A stretch of 64,000 nucleotides of DNA, from positions 14,792-78,791 of the forward strand of contig JASJPG010000007.1 in assembly GCA_031426815.1 (NCBI GenBank). The letters are read 5' to 3'. The notes under the pieces were generated by a model, which was not told the DNA's origin, made no database searches, and saw only the letters and a list, made by a program, of their open reading frames with translations. The stretch is from PFJX01 sp031426815. Its GTDB lineage: Bacteria > Pseudomonadota > Gammaproteobacteria > Burkholderiales > Thiobacillaceae. Positions 60,975 through 64,000 of the stretch are shown here, one piece after another. Numbering within the stretch: position 1 is the stretch's first letter; each line of letters begins with the position of its first letter. The position numbers were made by a program, and so were the translations under genes.

Positions 60975-61442
60975 ATGGAACTCGATCGCTACGACCGCCA
61001 CATCCTCCGCCTGCTGCAGGAAGACGGCCGCATCAGCAACCAGGATCTGGCCGACCGCATCGGCCTGTCGCCCTCCCCTTGCTTGCGCCGGGTGCGCGCG
61101 CTGGAGGAAGCCGGCCTGATCGCCGGCTATCGCGCCCTGCTCGACGCCAAGGCGTTGGGGTTGTCGCTGATGGCCTTGATCCACATCTCGATGGACCGCC
61201 ACACGCCGGAACGCTTCGAGAACTTCGAGGCACAGATCGCGGAAATCCCGGAAGTCATGGAATGCCTGCTGATCACCGGCCAGGCCGCCGACTATCAGCT
61301 CAAGGTCGTGGTACGCGACATGGACGCCTTCCAGGCGCTGCTGCTCGACCGCATCACCCGCATCGACGGCGTCAGCGGCGTGCATTCCAGCTTCATCCTG
61401 CGCCGCGTGGTGGACAAGACTGCATTGCCGGTCGGCGAATAG
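60975..61442 (+). CDS. Lrp/AsnC-family transcriptional regulator
   Basis: The product has 155 residues. The N-terminal helix-turn-helix reads LDRYDRHILRLLQEDGRISN and DLADRIGLSPSPCLRRVRAL. The RAM (ligand) domain reads IPEVMECLLITGQAADYQLK. It is divergent from leuA across 171 bases and is likely to respond to an amino acid such as leucine and control leuA. Confidence 0.92.
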   Translation: MELDRYDRHILRLLQEDGRISNQDLADRIGLSPSPCLRRVRALEEAGLIAGYRALLDAKALGLSLMALIHISMDRHTPERFENFEAQIAEIPEVMECLLITGQAADYQLKVVVRDMDAFQALLLDRITRIDGVSGVHSSFILRRVVDKTALPVGE

Positions 61443-61458
61443 ACCTGACCGAAGCCAG

Positions 61459-61520
61459 TGCGTAGGGTACGCCGCGCGCACCGCCCAGCGCGGAATGGTG
61501 CGCGCGGCGAACCCTACGCA
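61459..61520. repeat. 24-bp inverted repeat between the Lrp and tag genes
   Basis: TGCGTAGGGT-A-CGCCGCGCGCACC and its inverse, with one A/A mismatch, around a 14-base loop. It sits between convergent genes and is related in its outer bases (GTAGGGT) to the GTAGGATGGGC family. Possible bidirectional terminator. Confidence 0.75.
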
Positions 61521-61529
61521 TCCAAACGG

Positions 61530-62102
61530 TTACGCGATCAACTCCCGATGCCGGAAGCAACTCACCAGATGGTCGTTGACCATGCCGGTGGCCTGCATGT
61601 GGGCGTAGACAATGGTGGAGCCGACGAACTTGAAGCCACGCTGTTTCAAGTCGCGGCCGATGGTGTCGGACAGCGGCGTGCTGGCCGGAATCTGGTTCAA
61701 CGCTGTCCAGGCGTTCTGGATCGGGCGGCCGTCGACGAAGCGCCAGAAATAGGCGTCGAGACCGCCGAATTCCTCGCGGATGGCCAGCGTGGCGCGGGCA
61801 TTGACGATGGCCGCCGCGACTTTCAGCCGATTCCGCACGATGCCGGCATCGGCCAGCAGGCGCGCGACATCGGCCTCGCAGTAGCGGGCGATACGCTCGG
61901 CGTCGAAATTGTCGAACGCGCGCCGGTAGCCTTCGCGTTTCTTCAGGATGGTCGACCAGGACAGGCCGGCCTGCGCACCTTCCAGAATCAGGAATTCGAA
62001 CAAGGCGCGCTCGTCGTGCAGCGGCACGCCCCATTCCATGTCGTGGTAGGCGACGTAGTACGGTTCGGCGCCGCACCAGGCGCAACGTTGCGGGGCGTTC
62101 AT
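61530..62102 (-). CDS. tag: DNA-3-methyladenine glycosylase I
   Basis: The product has 190 residues. Zinc-snap ligands are seen in RCAWCG with YHDMEWGVPLHDERALFEFL near the N-terminus, and in HLVSCFRHREL at the C-terminus. Core segments LSWSTILKKREGYRRAFDNF and FKFVGSTIVYAHMQATGMVN are typical. It removes alkylated adenine in base-excision repair. Confidence 0.95.
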   Translation of the reverse strand: MNAPQRCAWCGAEPYYVAYHDMEWGVPLHDERALFEFLILEGAQAGLSWSTILKKREGYRRAFDNFDAERIARYCEADVARLLADAGIVRNRLKVAAAIVNARATLAIREEFGGLDAYFWRFVDGRPIQNAWTALNQIPASTPLSDTIGRDLKQRGFKFVGSTIVYAHMQATGMVNDHLVSCFRHRELIA

Positions 62103-62218
62103 CCGGTATTACCTCCATTCAAGTCAGCGAGTGCAGGGACACGATTGTCTTTGCTGCTCTTGTTCGACAACAGCAACTTGCCGCCCGTGCTCGCCACTCA
62201 ATTTTACGGCGGCAGCGC

Positions 62219-62476
62219 TTAAGACGACTCCGCCAGCCGCGCGACCAGCCAATCGATGAACGCCCGCACCTTGGCGTTGCCGTGGCGGCTGGGCAGGTAG
62301 AGCGCGTACACGTTGTTGAAGTTGCCCAGCGGGCGATGCTGCGGCAGCAGGCTGCGCAGGCGTCCGGCCCGCAAATCGTCGGTCACCACGAAGTCCGGCA
62401 AGATGCCGCAGCCCAGGCCGGCGATCAGCAGGTGGCGCACCGCCTCGCTGCCGTTGACCAGCGCGTTGACGTTTCC
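62219..62476 (-). pseudogene. C-terminal remnant of a LysR-type regulator
   Basis: About 85 codons matching only the end of the LysR effector domain (LIAGLGCGILPDFVVTDDLR, KVRAFIDWLVARLAESS). The helix-turn-helix and most of the effector domain are missing. The homology stops at about 62476, where sequence of the divergent tautomerase begins. Confidence 0.8.
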
Positions 62477-62812
62477 AGCGCCCGACTCGGCGCAGAAGCC
62501 AGCCGTCTGATGGCCGAAGTCATGGGAAAACGGCTCGAAGTCACCGTGGTCGAAGTCGTCACGACCGACAGCGCCTGGTTCGTCGCCGGCACGCCATTCA
62601 CCGGCGCGGCTGCTTACGCCGACATCAAGATCACCCAAGGCACCAACAGCACGGCGCAGAAGGCGCGGCTGCTAACGGAATTCCAGCGTCTGCTCGGCGA
62701 GGAACTCGGGCCACTGGCGGCACCGACCTATGTCGTCATCCACGAAATTGCCGCCAGCGACTGGGTCTACGATGGACAGCCGCAAGCCAGCCGTCTGGCC
62801 GGCAAACTTTGA
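62477..62812 (+). pseudogene. Two-domain tautomerase lacking its N-terminus
   Basis: The frame matches a 4-oxalocrotonate-type two-domain tautomerase (ASRLMAEVMGKRLEVTVVEV, ADIKITQGTNSTAQKARLLT, YVVIHEIAASDWVYDG). The first dozen residues with the catalytic Pro1 and the promoter are gone at the junction with the LysR fragment. Probably not expressed. Confidence 0.75.
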
Positions 62813-62919
62813 GCGCGCCAAGATGTTGAATGCCATCGCGAAATCGGGGATTGCCTATGGCTGCAATCCCCGTAGATACTGCAAAAGTCATAGGACTATT
62901 CCTGATCTGCTTATCCGCG

Positions 62920-63981
62920 ATGAAGTACCGATATGTTCTCTTCGTCCTGTTTTGCCTGGGCCTGGCCTTTGGCGCGCAGGCAAACCCGGCAAATCCGCGT
63001 GCGCCGTTCCGTATCGGCGTGCTGTACTGGTCGATGAACATTCCTGGCCAGGTCGCCATGCGCAAGGGGCTGGAGGCCGAGGCGAAGCGGATCAACCAGG
63101 CCGCCGCCGCGAACGGGGAGCGCGGTGTCGAATTGCTGCCGGAGGTAGCCGGCGACGGCGCCGCCGGGGTCGAGCGCCAGATCGCGCAAATGCATGCGTT
63201 GATCGGCAGGAAACCCGACGTCATCATCGTTCAGCCCACCGATAACGCCGCGCTGGCGCAACCGCTCAAGGCCGCCAACCGCGCCGGCATTCCGGTGGTG
63301 GCCTACGACCAGTACATCAGCGGCGGCACCTTGGCCGCCTATATCACTTCGGATAACCGGATGGCCGGCTATCTGGACGGCGAGTACATCGCCTCGCTCT
63401 ACCCGCGCACGCGGACCCTGCGTCTGGTTCTGGTGGAATACCCGCTGGTCTCGTCCACCGTCGAACGCCTCAACGGCTTCCTCGATGCGCTGCGCGATCA
63501 GGGCGTCGCCTACCAGGTGCTGAAGACCTACAAGGCGGTGGAACCCGTTGCCGGCAGATTGGCCGGCGTGCAGATCCTGCGCGATTTTCCGCAAGCCGGC
63601 AGCATCGATGCGATCTTCACGGTCAACGACGGCGGCGGCCTCGCGGTGGTCGACGCATTGGCCAAGGCGGGTCGCGGCGAGATCGCCGTCGCCAGCATCG
63701 ACGGCGATCCCGATTCCGTCGCCAACATCCGCGCGCACCGGCTGACCCGCATCGACGCGGCACAGTTCTGCGGCCCGCTCGGCGCCGAAGCGATGCGTAC
63801 CGCCTATGCCGTCGCCCGCAAGCAAAAGGTGCCGCACCAGATCCTGCTGCCGGTGTTCCCGATCACCGCAGACACGTTGACCCGCTATCCGGGCTGGCTC
63901 GGACCGATTCCTGCCGCGTTCGACAAACCCTGGCCTTCGCGCATGCCAACCTGGCAGAACCGGCCGCAAGGCCTGCAATGA
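62920..63981 (+). CDS. Periplasmic sugar-type substrate-binding protein (Peripla_BP_4)
   Basis: The product has 353 residues. Signal peptide MKYRYVLFVLFCLGLAFGAQ with cleavage after QAN. The mature protein has the ribose-binding fold: FRIGVLYWSMNIPGQVAMRK, DVIIVQPTDNAALAQPLKAA, GIPVVAYDQYISGG, IDAIFTVNDGGGLAVVDALA and VASIDGDPDSV. The stop overlaps the next start (ATGA), so a coupled partner follows outside the window; a sensor protein or transporter is equally possible. Earlier in-frame ATGs (62830, 62857) would hide the signal peptide. Confidence 0.88.
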   Translation: MKYRYVLFVLFCLGLAFGAQANPANPRAPFRIGVLYWSMNIPGQVAMRKGLEAEAKRINQAAAANGERGVELLPEVAGDGAAGVERQIAQMHALIGRKPDVIIVQPTDNAALAQPLKAANRAGIPVVAYDQYISGGTLAAYITSDNRMAGYLDGEYIASLYPRTRTLRLVLVEYPLVSSTVERLNGFLDALRDQGVAYQVLKTYKAVEPVAGRLAGVQILRDFPQAGSIDAIFTVNDGGGLAVVDALAKAGRGEIAVASIDGDPDSVANIRAHRLTRIDAAQFCGPLGAEAMRTAYAVARKQKVPHQILLPVFPITADTLTRYPGWLGPIPAAFDKPWPSRMPTWQNRPQGLQ

Positions 63982-64000
63982 GCCGGCCGCAACCGGTTCA
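63978..64000 (+). CDS. Start of a coupled gene, cut by the window edge
   Basis: An ATG overlaps the stop of the binding-protein gene (ATGA) and opens a frame reading MSRPQPV. Only seven codons are in the window, so nothing can be said about function. Confidence 0.4.

Overview
The window looks like the chromosome of a chemotrophic, sulfur-oxidising betaproteobacterium of the Thiobacillus / Sulfuritalea / Gallionella type. The main reason is an essentially complete reverse dissimilatory sulfite reductase locus, dsrABEFHCMKLJOPNR followed by the siroheme synthase gene cysG. It carries the oxidation-type markers dsrEFH and dsrL, and I see no dsrD. No rRNA, tRNA, CRISPR array or intact insertion sequence was seen.

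Region by region. (1) 1-10144, minus strand: a tightly coupled signalling operon. In transcription order it holds a response regulator with two PAS domains and an HD-GYP c-di-GMP phosphodiesterase, a TolC-like outer-membrane protein, two PhnD-like periplasmic binding proteins separated by a 48-codon micro-ORF, a HAMP histidine kinase, a hybrid kinase with Hpt domain, and an HDOD protein cut by the window edge. (2) 10346-14079: a divergent pair, a class-II HDAC-like deacetylase and a Pat-type protein acetyltransferase, probably a reversible lysine acetylation switch. (3) 14142-28481, minus strand: cysG and the dsr operon, with GC-rich hairpins in several intergenic gaps. (4) 28709-32493, plus strand, divergent from dsrA: an accessory sulfur operon of a small unknown protein, a Cas6/Cmx6-like protein without any CRISPR array, a cysteine-free DsrC paralogue (RspA type), a two-domain sulfurtransferase, another unknown protein and a TauD-like dioxygenase. 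(5) 32760-34609: a NarX/NarL-like two-component pair, then a decayed stretch. (6) 35676-40692: more thiol and sulfane-sulfur chemistry, namely a DsbA/FrnE-like protein, an ArsR-rhodanese regulator facing two DsrE-family genes, a sterol-desaturase-like protein, a DedA-rhodanese fusion and an exported rhodanese. (7) 40716-46018: a DUF302 protein and two glucan or glucoside hydrolases. (8) 46269-47469: a DsrE2-like gene and a TetR regulator, with two matching palindromes as likely operators. (9) 47567-50953: an ECF sigma / anti-sigma pair followed by a bufferin/oxazolin-type RiPP locus: precursor with six EGKCG motifs, DUF692 (MNIO) enzyme, partner protein and DoxX protein. (10) 51172-58956, minus strand: a second phosphorelay cluster built around a 1640-residue kinase with eleven PAS domains. 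(11) 59055-64000: leuA with a divergent Lrp regulator, tag, a truncated LysR / tautomerase pair joined at a deletion, and a periplasmic sugar-type binding protein with the first codons of the next gene.

How the genes work together. The central 14-47 kb is a sulfur-trafficking island. Sulfane sulfur would move through rhodaneses and DsrE-type carriers to DsrEFH and DsrC, be oxidised by DsrAB (siroheme made by CysG and amidated by DsrN), and deliver electrons through DsrL and the membrane complex DsrMKJOP. The flanks carry sensory, acetylation and stress-response modules. Dispersed GTAGGATGGGC palindromes mark several gene ends. Starts were chosen by Shine-Dalgarno sequence, signal peptide or stop/start overlap where visible. 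All functional calls are by reading the protein sequence, not by database search.
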